Notes under the pieces: generated by a model
The model's input: only the letters and a program-made list of their open reading frames with translations
Told to the model about the DNA's origin: nothing
Databases searched by the model: none
Program-made: the position numbers and the translations under genes
NCBI GenBank assembly: GCA_963573315.1
Contig: OY752146.1
Coordinates: forward strand, 1,054,001 to 1,118,000
Direction: 5' to 3'
Origin: Entomortierella parvispora
Taxonomy: Eukaryota; Mortierellomycota; Mortierellomycetes; Mortierellales; Mortierellaceae
DNA: 64,000 nucleotides
In this document: positions 36,201 through 46,939 of the stretch, piece after piece
How positions within the stretch are numbered: position 1 is the first letter of the stretch
How the letters are laid out: each line of letters opens with the position of its first letter

Positions 36201-36619
36201 ACCGTGACCGAGGTGACCGTGAGTACGACCGAGATCGGGACCGCGACCGCTCTGATCGGGGAGATCGCGACAGAGATCGAGGCGATCGTGAAAGCAACGG
36301 CCATGGGGTTTCGGATTCGAATGGCAGTAATGGAAGCCTTTCGAGCTCTGGAAGTAATGGCCATCACAAGAATGGAAGCAGCGGTAGCCTAAAGGACAAG
36401 GATCGTATCAAGTCCTCGTCTTCGTCTTCGTCTTCCATGAAGAATGGCCCCGTCGAATCTTCGTCGTCTAGCTCTGTCATGCCCATGACACCAAAGAAAA
36501 AGAAGAAACCGGCGTCGTCCAACATGGGTGGTGGCATGTCTGATGATGGTCTCCTCGGCCAGTCGCCCGCAAAGAAAAAGAAGACCATGCCCAAGACCTT
36601 GTCGTTCATGGACGACTAA
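30276..36619 (+). CDS. SPT7: SPT7, SAGA bromodomain/histone-fold subunit with RD-repeat tail
   Basis: Exons 30276-31401, 31532-33251, 33375-33525, 33627-33890, 33999-34811 and 34925-36619 give 1922 residues. A bromodomain (about residues 490-575; KREAPDYAQVIAVPMDLGTV, then NCLTYNSDPSSVYRKHA) and a histone fold (about 1020-1070; ISRAVSKMLAHAGFQGAQSS) occur in the Spt7 order. In yeast, Spt7 scaffolds SAGA and its histone fold pairs with Ada1. C-terminal to these come a lysine-rich coiled coil and a long RD/RE/RS repeat region (about 1543-1813) ending in LSFMDD. Yeast Spt7 lacks such a tail, so it is an extension or lineage-specific feature. The ATG at 30276 follows a CT-rich leader; the frame is open upstream only through low-complexity sequence. 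All introns are GT-AG and in phase. Confidence 0.93.
35480..36295 (+). repeat. RD/RE dipeptide-coding repeat in SPT7
   Basis: Imperfect 6-base units (GAYCGN, GACMGN) encode long alternating Arg-Asp and Arg-Glu tracts with serine-rich breaks. The antisense strand reads as RS-rich and the third frame as Thr/Ile-rich open frames, all artefacts of the repeat. Confidence 0.9.
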
Positions 36620-36823
36620 GGGACGGGAATGATCCTCGTAATTTCTTTTTCTCTTTCTTTCTTTCTTATTTCCTTTAGTTCATCCTCTCACTCTGCTGTA
36701 TTTCTGTCTACTGCTATCATTATCGTCATTCATCATGTACCAACAAATAAAAATGGAGCCAAATCTCGCACAGGGTAACGAATCTCGTTATTTTATGTTC
36801 AATAAAATCTACATGAGTGTCGG

Positions 36824-39339
36824 CTAGTCCGCTGGTTCGGGGGAAGCAGTCGACCTCGAGGTCGACGCGGGAGTCAACATTGACACTGCCTCCGCCCATA
36901 CTGCCCTTTCCAAGCCAAGGTCCACTCCCTCCCTTCCCGAAGTCGATGATCTCGGCGTTAGAGGGGCCGAGGGGAGCAGAGTGCTTTGCCTCTCGCCCAC
37001 AGGATCAAGCAGACTGTCATCAGATAGCAAAAGCTCGACCGTTGGCTCTCCATCTCCATGATCACGTCTGCCCTCTGCAGCCTCCATAGCCGCTCGTAAT
37101 CGTCGTCGCCTTCGCTGTGACAGGGCTGTAAACATGCTATAGTCCTCAGCACTCGGTCGAGTATAGTTCTCGGGATTCGCCCGGGAAGCCTCAGCTCTTC
37201 TCAGTAGAGATGAGCCTATTGTACCCAACGAATCGTCCAGTGTGGCTCTTATTGAAGCTTCTGTTGCCACCGCGGTCGTTGTCAGAGTATCTGTTATAGA
37301 TGGCAACTCAAAAGATGCTTGTAGATCGCGTCTGGTGGTATCACTGGCGCTTTCGGCACCTGAACTTTGCTCCGAGTCTCGAGATCTCCAAGAGTCAGCA
37401 CGGGACGATAACGACCTTGAGAGTGATCTAGACATGAACGGAGAAGAAGAAGACGAAAAAGACGAGGAGGAAGAGAGCGAGGAGGTAGAAGAGAAAGTAG
37501 GGGTCAATGGTGGCCTTGATCTCCCGGTCGTTGTCAGCGATTCGTCTTGAGCGTTTCGGTTGCTAATGATTGTCGGAGAGGACGTTTCTGATGATTGTGG
37601 CTGAATATCGCGACCTGAAGTGAAGAAAGGTTCAGCAGACGAGGCGTGTGTGGATGGCGGCGACGGCAGCGCGTTCGGTGTAACTCTTGAAAGATAAGGA
37701 AGCACGTTGGACCATGCAGGCAATGACCTCGCATTGCGAATACGAGAAGTAAAAATGGATACCGTCTCTGACAATGATAGGGGGGACGAGGTCGATGGCG
37801 CGTCGACGGTAGATTGTGCTGGAGTTTGATCCTCTAGCTGCTGTTCTTGAATTCTCCTCTGTCGGAACGCTTGTTGAACTTCCTGCTGCTCTTGCTGTTG
37901 CCGACGTTGTATTATCCGTTGCCGGAATGATTGTTGAAATTCTTGCTGCTGTTGCCGCTGCTGCTCCTGCTGCCTTCGAACGTTTTGAACTTGAGCCTCC
38001 ATCAGATTGACAGCGCTTCGAGTATGGTGCCTCTCTAGTAGCTGTAGTCTCTGTAAATGCTGCTCTAGTGCCATCCTACGTTCGTCTGTGTTATGTCTAG
38101 CGCTGCTTCGCTGCGCCGCAAACGATGCCTGTGTCGCTGCCACTTGCGACCGCAAAGATCGAATATCTCTCTGCAGAGACTCAGTCGCCCTCCTAAAGGT
38201 CTCGATCTGGGAGAAAGAATAGCTGGATGTACGCGAAGCTCGACTGCTGCCATCAAACCACCCGTCTATAGGCGGTAGCAGCGACAACGGAGTCGACAAT
38301 GGTCGGGTCTGACTATCTACTCCAAACACAGAAGTGTGCGGAGGCAGCGGAATGGCCTCTCTGAAGCTCGTGTTGGAGGAGGGGCTGACTGCCGTAGTCG
38401 TATCTTGTTCGAGATCATCATCGGACTCGTTAAAGATAGAGCTATTCAACCTTTCATTGAAGGCAAAGCCGGTCCGGACAGAGGACGAGCGCATCGGCTC
38501 TTCCATTTCAGAGTCGTCGTCCTCATTCTCATCCGATTCAAGCCAAGGAGTCCTGCCATGGCGCGTTGGCGCCGTTAGTCCTCTTTGCGTTCGTTCAGTC
38601 CATTCACTGGCTCTGGTTGCGTTAACGTTGGCAGAGAGTCGTTCGTCGGTATCAGTGTTGCCATTTCGACTACCTATTTCTTGTAATCCCCATCGCGCGC
38701 GCGCACTCTGGCTGCTGGCGTCATTGTCGCCTCCACTGTTCTCAGGGACGACTGCGGAGCCAGAAGAGGTTGCGGTCACTCTTGCGTGTGAAGAAGAAGA
38801 GAGCAAAGTAGGTGAGGCGTGGTGAATGGTGTGTCGATGAGGATAGGGTGGGCTGGGCCCCGTGAGCGGGTTGGCATCCCAGTACCGCAAGGCAGAGTCC
38901 TTGACAAGGTATTCAAAGACTTCTTGGGTCAGGGGGCTATCCTCATCAAAACCCTCGACAAAGCTCTCAAAGTCAAAGTCTTGGTGTGATGGCTGTTTGG
39001 GGCAGAATGGAAAGGGGTTCCGTTGGTTATTATCGTAGATGTTTACGCACAACACAGCACAAGGAAAGAGAAAAGGAAACAAGAGGAGTCAGACAGTTGT
39101 TCCCACACCGCTACTCTCTTCACTTTGCCAAGGGATTCACCAGGCAAAGTGCACAGCAGATACACGGATATATACAAATACACAAATATACCGCGACAAC
39201 AACGGAAAAAGAGGAAATGGACGAGGATTGGGATTCAACATACATGCTCCTTGTTGATGGCCTCGGCGACCTTGTCGAAAAGGGCCTTGACCTTGGCATT
39301 CAGCTCGGCTTGCAAGTCTCTTGCGACGGGGATACCCAT
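36824..39339 (-). CDS. Unrecognised protein with Q-rich coiled coil
   Basis: Exons 39339-39244 and 38992-36824 give 754 residues. The short first exon reads MGIPVARDLQAELNAKVKAL and joins in phase 0 to PSHQDFDFESFVEGFDEDSP. The rest is Ser-rich with a glutamine-rich coiled coil in the middle (RRQQQEQQEVQQAFRQRRIQ). The N-terminal 75 residues look most constrained. No domain is recognised. If the MG start is used, an N-myristoyl group is conceivable (position 2 Gly), but position 6 is Ala and the call is weak. It starts 480 bp from the divergent gene at 39820. The 3' ends of this gene and SPT7 converge about 200 bp apart. Confidence 0.75.
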
Positions 39340-39819
39340 GGGAAGATGTGGACAAGTTTAGAAAAAGGAGTACGAGTCGTGAACGGAACAAACGTGTCTT
39401 CAAAGGAAGCAGGAGTGGGAGTGGTTGTTTGGTGGTTGAGCAAGAGATGAGCACAGGGCACAAGAGGGGAGGAGAAGAGCGGAGAGGAGAAGAGCGGAGA
39501 GGAGAAGAGGAGAGGAATGGAGAGGTGAAGGGATGACCAATGGAATAAATGGGTGCAATGGAGGAGGCGAATGGGATGGGAAGGAGAGAAAGAAAGGAGA
39601 GAATGCGCTTGTGCCCTTTGCCCATTGATGCATTCAGCTGTGTTGAGCATGCATGCATGCATGGATGCAAGCGAGCAAAGAGAAAAGAAAAAGGACCTTC
39701 TTTTGTCCTTTTTGCATCTTTCCCTCTTTGTCCCCTTTGCCTCCAAGTACTGTGCATACACACCACCGCTGCGCCCTGCGCTCCCTCCGAGAAGGAAAAA
39801 AAGGCCAAGATTTGCCTCC
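39340..39819. other. Divergent promoter region of two unrecognised genes
   Basis: These 480 bases separate two divergent starts. A GGAGA-type purine array (39465-39515) and a GCAT run (39649-39662) are present. An in-frame ATG at 39553 could extend the plus-strand gene by 89 low-complexity residues and is not favoured. Confidence 0.4.
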
Positions 39820-41507
39820 ATGGCCGCCAGGACATGCCATGAGAGCCGTCGCCACACTCGACAGAGCATCTCCCCGACCGTCGCCATGCGCCTGCTCGAG
39901 AGCAGCCTCGTCGCCGTCCCTGCCTTTCCTGTGCTCCCTGTGCTCCCTGACCTCCCTGACCACGACCAGGAACGTGCATCCTCCTGTGCTCAACGACTAG
40001 GACAAGAGCCATCCACCACTGACCCTTCTTCCTCCTCTTCCTCCTTCGCAGGACATCCAGGTTTGCCATATATGATGAAGGCAGTCATCAGTAACCTCCC
40101 CTACAAGAATCATGCTTTGACATCTTCCTCCTGCACAGCCCTTGCCAGCGTCAAGATTCGTTGCCACCAAGTTGTTGAAACTGAAGCACAACCTCAAGAG
40201 AGCACGTCTTGGGCTGGGCCTCCTCTGCCATGCAGGGTCAACCACGGCTGTCTCTGGCTCGAGTGGAAGCACTTTGTAGATGGGGTCGAGTCCATTGACT
40301 TTGACCCACAGGGTGTCATTCTCTCGTCCATTCTCGAATGCAAGGTAAACTAACTACCGTCCAATAAAAAAAAAAAAGCTTGAAGACAACTCTGACTGAA
40401 CTTTTGATTCTTTTTGGCAACTCCAGCAAGACCATGCAATAGGGGCGCAATCGCAGTGGGAAGACTACGGTATCTCAAGATTCGAGATATATGATCAACC
40501 AGGTGCACAAGGTACTGAACAACAGGAAAATCAGAAATAGATGCCATGTCAATAGCGCGATACAAAAGCTGACCCAAAAGGTGCTCTCACGCCCGCAAAC
40601 AAAGGCGCTTGGGTTCGTTTCCAGTCCAATGGCCTTCCTCCTGTAGGGCAATACCAGGAACGGACAGTACTTCGATGGGTCGTTCTTGACATGTGTTGGG
40701 CGACTCGCAAGATAGCTCAGGACCCATGTGGATTACCCTTGCCTCCGTATTATCCAGAGCCTCGGGGTGGGCTGTTAATGGAAGCTGAGGCAACGTCCGT
40801 CGCGTTCAGGCAAATCATGAATGCCTTGGCCAGAGAGCACCCGCTCGTTTTCTCGCCAAAGGATATGGATCGCTTCCTTCACATCACAAGGCACAATGAA
40901 GTGTTGGCAGACTCTATCTGTCAGATTTACGAAAGAGCTACCCACCCAATCGCTCATAGAAAAATGGATCATAGTATCAAGGTAAACCCCGCTCCCGCGG
41001 GACAGGCAGTCCATAAAAGTCAAAATTCGCGACATGCGACATGCGCGTTCATGACGCGTCACTCAAACAAACCCCCATTTTCCCTGCCCCTGACATTCAC
41101 ACTAGCGCATGCGGATGCAGTACCCCTGCGTGCCAAAGAATGACATCCGAACTCTGGTCCAACACGCCCTGGAGACTGTGGCTTACAGATTGTTGAACAA
41201 GTCCTTCAAAAAGCGACATGCATCCGAGGCACGGACTTTGGATCATAGGAACGACTCTTACGACTCCTTGTCCCAGGAAGATCACCAAGCAAAGGAAGTT
41301 GATGGATTGGATACAGGAAAAGACCATGAGCCAGGTTCACAGAGCGATTTCTCAGACATTTTTTGTCTTGAGGAAGACAACAAGTGTGCAGACCAGGAGT
41401 ATGATCAAGAGTTGTACATCCAAAGTGAGGTCTATCGCGGAGAGAAAAGGCCACGTATCAGTTCCGAAGACGATCTTGAATTCTTTGAACCCTTGTCCAT
41501 GGAGTAG
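39820..41507 (+). CDS. Unrecognised protein
   Basis: Exons 39820-40344, 40427-40511, 40647-40981 and 41106-41507 give 448 residues. The third exon is the most protein-like, with TVLRWVVLDMCWATRKIAQ and FSPKDMDRFLHITRHNEVLA; the C-terminus is acidic and ends FFEPLSME. Borders are GT-AG and phases agree; for exon 2 a donor nine bases upstream is equally possible. I do not recognise a family. It may belong to a fungal lineage-specific group. The start is chosen at the ATG with a good context nearest the coding part. It converges on the RING gene. Confidence 0.65.
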
Positions 41508-41684
41508 CCAGCAAAATAGCAAAGAGCAGAGGCTTCAAAATACGCTTTTAATAATGGTTGAATATTTTTTGCAAGGACATTTCAGTTTTTGGGTGGGTTG
41601 GTTGACTGTTGTACAGGGTTATTGTAGTGAATGCTGTTGCTCCTCTTTTTTGCATATATAGTATAAATATCTTTTTTTTTCCTC

Positions 41685-44501
41685 TCAGATACCACGTTTG
41701 CACTTTGGACAGAATGCATTCTTGACAAGCCATCGATCCACACAGGACAAATGGAAGAAGTGGTCGCATGGCAGATGGCGAAGTTGTTCACCATTTTCAA
41801 AATCAAAGAGGCAGATTGCACACTCTTCGTCCAGAATGATCGGGTAATTGTTATCTGCCCCTTCGTCCCCGTCGTCGTCATTGGCGTCTCCGTCGCTCGG
41901 GCCGTGGCCGCTGGAACTTGTGATTGCATCAATAGATACAGTTCCGGTGCTCTTTGTCGAGGCAGTCTCAGAAGATGTTGGATGTTGATGTCCTTTTCCT
42001 GTAAGAGGGGTATTGGCTCTAAGATAGGCGCGATCGAGGTGGTTGAGAACGTTCAAACCGCTGGTGTGAACGGGGACTGTCGTCATCACAAACGCTGCAT
42101 TCGGAGGATACGTTCCAGACAAGCCAACTTGACTACTCCCTTGGTGCTTCGCGATAGCAGGGAGTCGGCGCATTTCCGCCTCCTTCATCTCTTGTACAGA
42201 AGCGCAGGGGTTGAAAGACGAAAGGGAAGAAGCCTGCGAAAGTGGGCGTGAGGACAGAACCATAGTCCGCGGTCGTCTTGCTGCCAATGCTGTGGAAGAT
42301 GGATAATCTGTTGCTCCCGGCGCTGATCCTACAGACGCGGCGAGGGACAAAGAGGCAGATCTAGATCTAGATCTAGCTGCCTCTGTCCAGCTTTGGTTGT
42401 GTGGTGGCGTCACAGCAGCAGAATTGCAAAGGGTTGAAAGACTGATCGGCATCCGGTTAATGGCATCATTCTGGTTGTCGTTATGAGGACAAGGCACTGA
42501 GGGTATGTGGGACGCCACGGCGAGATCGCTCAAGACTCTGGATGCTCTCCTACTAGGTGAGCCTTGTTTGCTGCCGGTGGGCGAAGACGAGAACGAGGAT
42601 CCACCCTCCAAGCGCTCAGTCGAAGACTGCGGTGAAAGTGATGCGATCAAGACCGTGGTCGGGCGTGAAGTAGGGCGTTGCTGGTTCTGTGGTCCAGCCG
42701 TTGCTGGCCCCGATGTTGGGTTTGTCAAGTTCTGCAATGAATCAGTGGCTATTCTCGACGATACTGCTGCTGCTCCTACCCCAGATCGAGACGAAGACGA
42801 TGATCCAGGGGAAAGGCGTCCCTTCTCACCCATGATCTCCACCATTGCTGGGACTTCAGTATCGGGGACGGCAACAACCTTCGGAGTCTTTCGAAAGATG
42901 ACGATGGGGATGGCGGCCATAGCCGGTGTCACTTTCAGAGGATCAATGCCACTGAAGACACCTTGGCCATCAGAGATGGATTCCCCACCACTCTCCAGGA
43001 CTTGCGCCACCTGTCGAAGGTCTGTTGTATTGGTGGTCCCATCACTCTGATAGCCTCCGTTCCTGCGACTGATAGCCCTCCTGCGTGTCAGTCCCAAACG
43101 CTCGCAAGGCCAGATGGCGCACATTAGGCACAGATAGAGCAAGTACAACAGAGCCATAGTCAAAAGCATCAAAAGCAGCAGGATGAAAAAGGGGGTCAAC
43201 CCCATGCAGGCAAAGACCATGGCCACGCCAGCAATAACTGGCGCTGTAGGCAGGACTTGACTAAATCCGTACGAGTAGACGTAAAGGGTTCCAAAGATAA
43301 ACATGGCATATCCGTGCCAGGTGAAAAGCCACGCCATGCTGTTGGACGATCGTTACACACAGACAGTAGTGCATGGGAATATAAATCAAGAGGTGAAACG
43401 TTCAATACGAAGAAGGGGAAGAGGGAGACGGGGGAGGAGACGAGGAGAGCAAATAAGCATGGGTGAGCCATGTGTTGAAACGCTCTCTGTTTTTTTGGTC
43501 GACAATCATGATAGTAGACGACCTGCGGTTGGTACTTACTACGTCGCGATCCCGTTGTGGCGCTCCTCATCAATGTCGGGGTCGGGCTCAGTCAGGCCGA
43601 GAGGAAGGCGGTAGAGGGCTCGGTCGAACATGAGGCAGGTCACGATCCACTTGCGGACCACAAAGACAATGAGGTAGACCTTGAGGTACGTACAGGGGAC
43701 GTGCCAATTCAAGCCCAAGGCTGTAATGGCGAGCACGGTCTACAAATCAAATGGACGATGGATGGATGAATGCACAAGAGCGTTGCGTGTGGCGGCGAAC
43801 CACAGAAGACGAAGAAATTCAGACAGGGGCGATATTGGTTAATAATTGAGGCGGTTTCTGCGGTTGTTCGGACCGTTGAAAGGGGCAGCCTGATCTCGCG
43901 ACAATTCGGTTTAAAAGGGTGAGCGCATGAATGGATGTGTGTCTGTCTGCGTGTAGTCGCGGCGTGGACAATGGAGTGAGGGAACAGAAACAAGGGGCGC
44001 AAAAAGAAAGAGACAGACAGACAGACAGACAGAGAGACAGAGAGAGACAGACAGAGAGACAGAGAGAGAGAGACAGAGAGAGAGGGAGGGAACGGAGGAT
44101 AACGAAGCAAAGCACGTTCCATCTCGAAGGGGTTACAATATGTCAGCACACAACACAGCCAGGACCCTTGCCTGATCTACTTTGCTTCCTGCCTTTGCCT
44201 TTGTTGACAAACATCCGCGCCGATTCAGTCAACTTGCCTCTGTGCAGGTACAAATGTGGGGGCGGAGAGGGGAAGGACAAGACAAAAGTGATTCGACTTA
44301 CAGCAAGGATACTGGTGAAAAAAGCCGTGGAGAGTGGCCAGCTCATACTCGGCGTTCTGTCAGCCCAAGCCTTGCGAACCTGCGGTAGATACTCCCAGTC
44401 TCCAGTCATTGTGGTTGAAGGTTGACTTGAAGACGTGTCCGAGATGTTGGGTGTGCCATCGTTTCGTCTTCCTCCTCCTCCTGCTCCTGCTCCTGCTCCT
44501 A

Positions 44502-44545
<44 letters not shown>

Positions 44546-45204
44546 GCTCCTCCGGTCGATAGTCCCGAACTTCCTCCCTGTCTCCTTACACCAAGCCTCT
44601 GATTCGTCCTTGTGTCAATGATGGTAGCATATAGGGGCACGTCGGGTAATGGTAACGGTGCGGTTGGATCATATGGTCGCATGATGTTTCCCAGCATCTC
44701 CCGAAACGGTATCCGGAGAATGTAGTTAAAGACCCTCCAGCCATAATGCATTACGTTCTCTACCCGCGCCGGTGTGGTTGGGGAATCGGGAGCGACAGCC
44801 AGCGTTGTCGTGGGTGTGAAGGAGGTTATGGCGTGGTTGCCTGGATGAGGGCGAAAGCTTCGAGCAGGTGGCCGCCACCAGGGTCGAATGGCCGCAAGAT
44901 GTCGAGCAAACTCCTGCTGTGCCTGTTCCCGGGTCAGGGGAGGCGGGATCGTTATCGTTACCGGTGCCATTGTTGTCCCTGTGGTTGGCGTTGTAGCCCC
45001 AGGATTTGTTCCTGAGCTGGGCGAGTCCATGCGCACGCTTCTACTCTCTATTTGTGATTCTGGGTCGATGTTGACGATGACTGCATCTGTAGTAAGTCTG
45101 ATAGAGGAGAGGGAGGAGGGAGTATGTGGTGGTGGCGATGGTGGTGGGACTGGCAGCGGGGTAGGACTGGCGCCTGGTGACGGAGATGTAGCCATGTGTG
45201 CCAT
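41685..45204 (-). CDS. Multi-spanning membrane RING-H2 E3 ubiquitin ligase
   Basis: Exons 45204-44302, 43739-43540 and 43338-41685 give 918 residues. A proline-rich N-terminus and a Gly-Ala repeat precede several hydrophobic segments: one or two in exon 2 ([17 protein letters not shown]) and three or more early in exon 3 ([20 protein letters not shown]). A long Ser-rich linker leads to a C-terminal RING-H2 with [17 protein letters not shown] and CPKCKRGI, all eight zinc ligands present. Proteins with this layout are membrane-anchored ubiquitin ligases; the compartment and substrates cannot be told. An alternative start three codons downstream (45195) exists. The CT-rich leader of the minus gene overlaps GATG and GA arrays at 45240-45290. 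Confidence 0.9.
44480..44548 (-). repeat. Gly-Ala coding repeat
   Basis: Tandem six-base CTCCTG units encode about ten alternating Gly-Ala dipeptides on the minus strand within exon 1 of the RING gene. Length is likely variable between strains (inference). Confidence 0.85.
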
Positions 45205-46939
45205 GTGTGCTCGCTCTTTTTTGGTGGCGAGAGAGAGAAGGAGAAAGAGAGAGAGAGAGATGATGATGATGATGATGATGATGATGAGAAGAGAGGGAGA
45301 AGGAAACGGTCGAGATCACAACGGACCAGGACAAAAAACAAAAAAAAAGGGACAAGAACAAGAGAAAGCCAGAGAGGATAAAGACAAAGAAGGGAGGCAA
45401 GAGGGGAAGAAGCAAAAACAAACTCTTTTATTTTTTTCTGTCGAACAGCTGTGTCCTTTTTATAAAGCACCACTACGATACTACGACGCTACGATGCTAC
45501 GATGCGTGTGCAGGCAGGGAGAACCCCCGAGAGCAAAGCAGCTCAGAGGACGTGCAGCATGGGTGGGAACACAAAGCACAAAATAATATAAAAAAAAACA
45601 CGGAGGACGGGTGGACGGACTGACGGACGGATGGACTGCCTCCATCATCAAAACAGGGGCATGGCAACTCCATGGCAAGTGAAATGAAGGCCCGTGGGTC
45701 GACTGTGGGACTGCGGATCACACCAATAGACCAGCAGGCAAGGTTAATGGGACAATCACACCAACAGGCAAAGTAAATAGGAAGCAGACACATCCCAAAG
45801 AGCAGAAAGAGGATCATTGGAAAGTTGAAAGGGGGGAGAACTGAAAGAGACAAAGGGACAAGACCAAGTGGTTGGGGTTTTGGTCAATGATCCTGTAACA
45901 TGGATGCCACGCGGCCCGCGTGGATGTCCAACACTCACTTTAATGAAAGAGAAGAGAGAAGGAGAGAGAGAGAGAGTGTGTGTGTGTGTGTGTGTGTTGT
46001 GTGTGTGCAAGAGTGTTAGTGCATGTGTGTCCTTGGGCAGCCAGAATCCATTTCCTGATATGAGACCTTTAAAAAACGGGCATCCGTGGTTGCTCGACGC
46101 CAAAAGCTCATACCCAACTACCACCCCTGCTGATCTAGTATTGCTGCCTTGAATATATCACGGTCCAGACAGGGCCTCTTCCTCTAAATCGTCAAGGATC
46201 GCACGTCGAGTAAACTGGCAGAAGAACTTGAAGGCGCAGCTCCTCCCCCACCAAAAAGAGGTCATTCGTCCAAGAATGAATGCAAGGACACAAAAAAAAA
46301 AAAAAAAAATTCACCGCCACATTGCACTTTTGATTGCAATATTGTAACCTGCTTAGTCTAGACGATGGCACCATTCCAGCAAGAGGCTGAGTCGGGAAGG
46401 AGGAGGGGGAGCGAGAGCCATGGTGGCCAGCGGGAAGCAGAGAGCACCAGGGCAGAAGGTCCCCAGAAGACGACAATGACTCTCATTCCTCAGGGACGTC
46501 GGACGGGACGGTCGAGAGAGCACTGTTGCGGGACCGCAATTAACTTTATTTCCATCTCCACAACTCGATGCTGCTCCTGTCCATCTGTCAGTCTGTCCTT
46601 CTCTGCCCATTGCCCTGCCCTACCCTGCCCGGAGCAACCCCTCGACATTGTGCACACGGACACCACGATGATCCAGGGGTCATCTGTCTGCCTGTTTGTT
46701 TATCTATCTTTGTTGACTCGAATGCAATTAGCGTCCTGCTGGTTGTGCCACCGTCCATCCTTCCTTCCTTCCTTCCTTCCTTCCTTCCTTCCTTCCTTCT
46801 GTCGCTTCCTCCTCCAAATATAAACCGTCGTTTTTTCCCCCTGCTTTCCTCTTTGCTCCTTTCCTCTTTATCCTTTCCTCTGCCCTCTTCCCTTTCCACA
46901 CCTTGATCGTTGCCCTCAGTCACTTTTCTCTGTCCTGCC
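45205..46939. other. Intergenic region between RING gene and F-box gene
   Basis: About 1.7 kb with many simple repeats: GA and GAT arrays (45235-45290), a GT array (45978-45998), an A run (46291-46309) and a TTCC array (46759-46799) in the F-box gene leader. A perfect 17-base inverted repeat, CCACGCGGCCCGCGTGG, sits at 45907-45923. Small open frames (for example 46365-46823) lack protein-like composition. Confidence 0.45.
46759..46799. repeat. (TTCC)n microsatellite
   Basis: About ten perfect TTCC units lie roughly 150 bases before the F-box gene start codon, on the pyrimidine-rich sense strand. Confidence 0.95.

Noticed and set aside
35605-36367. Long RS-rich and Thr/Ile-rich frames on the minus strand
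   Set aside because: Antisense shadows of the SPT7 RD/RE repeat.
46365-46823. 152-codon plus-strand frame upstream of the F-box gene
   Set aside because: Ends in a translated TTCC microsatellite and lacks protein-like composition.
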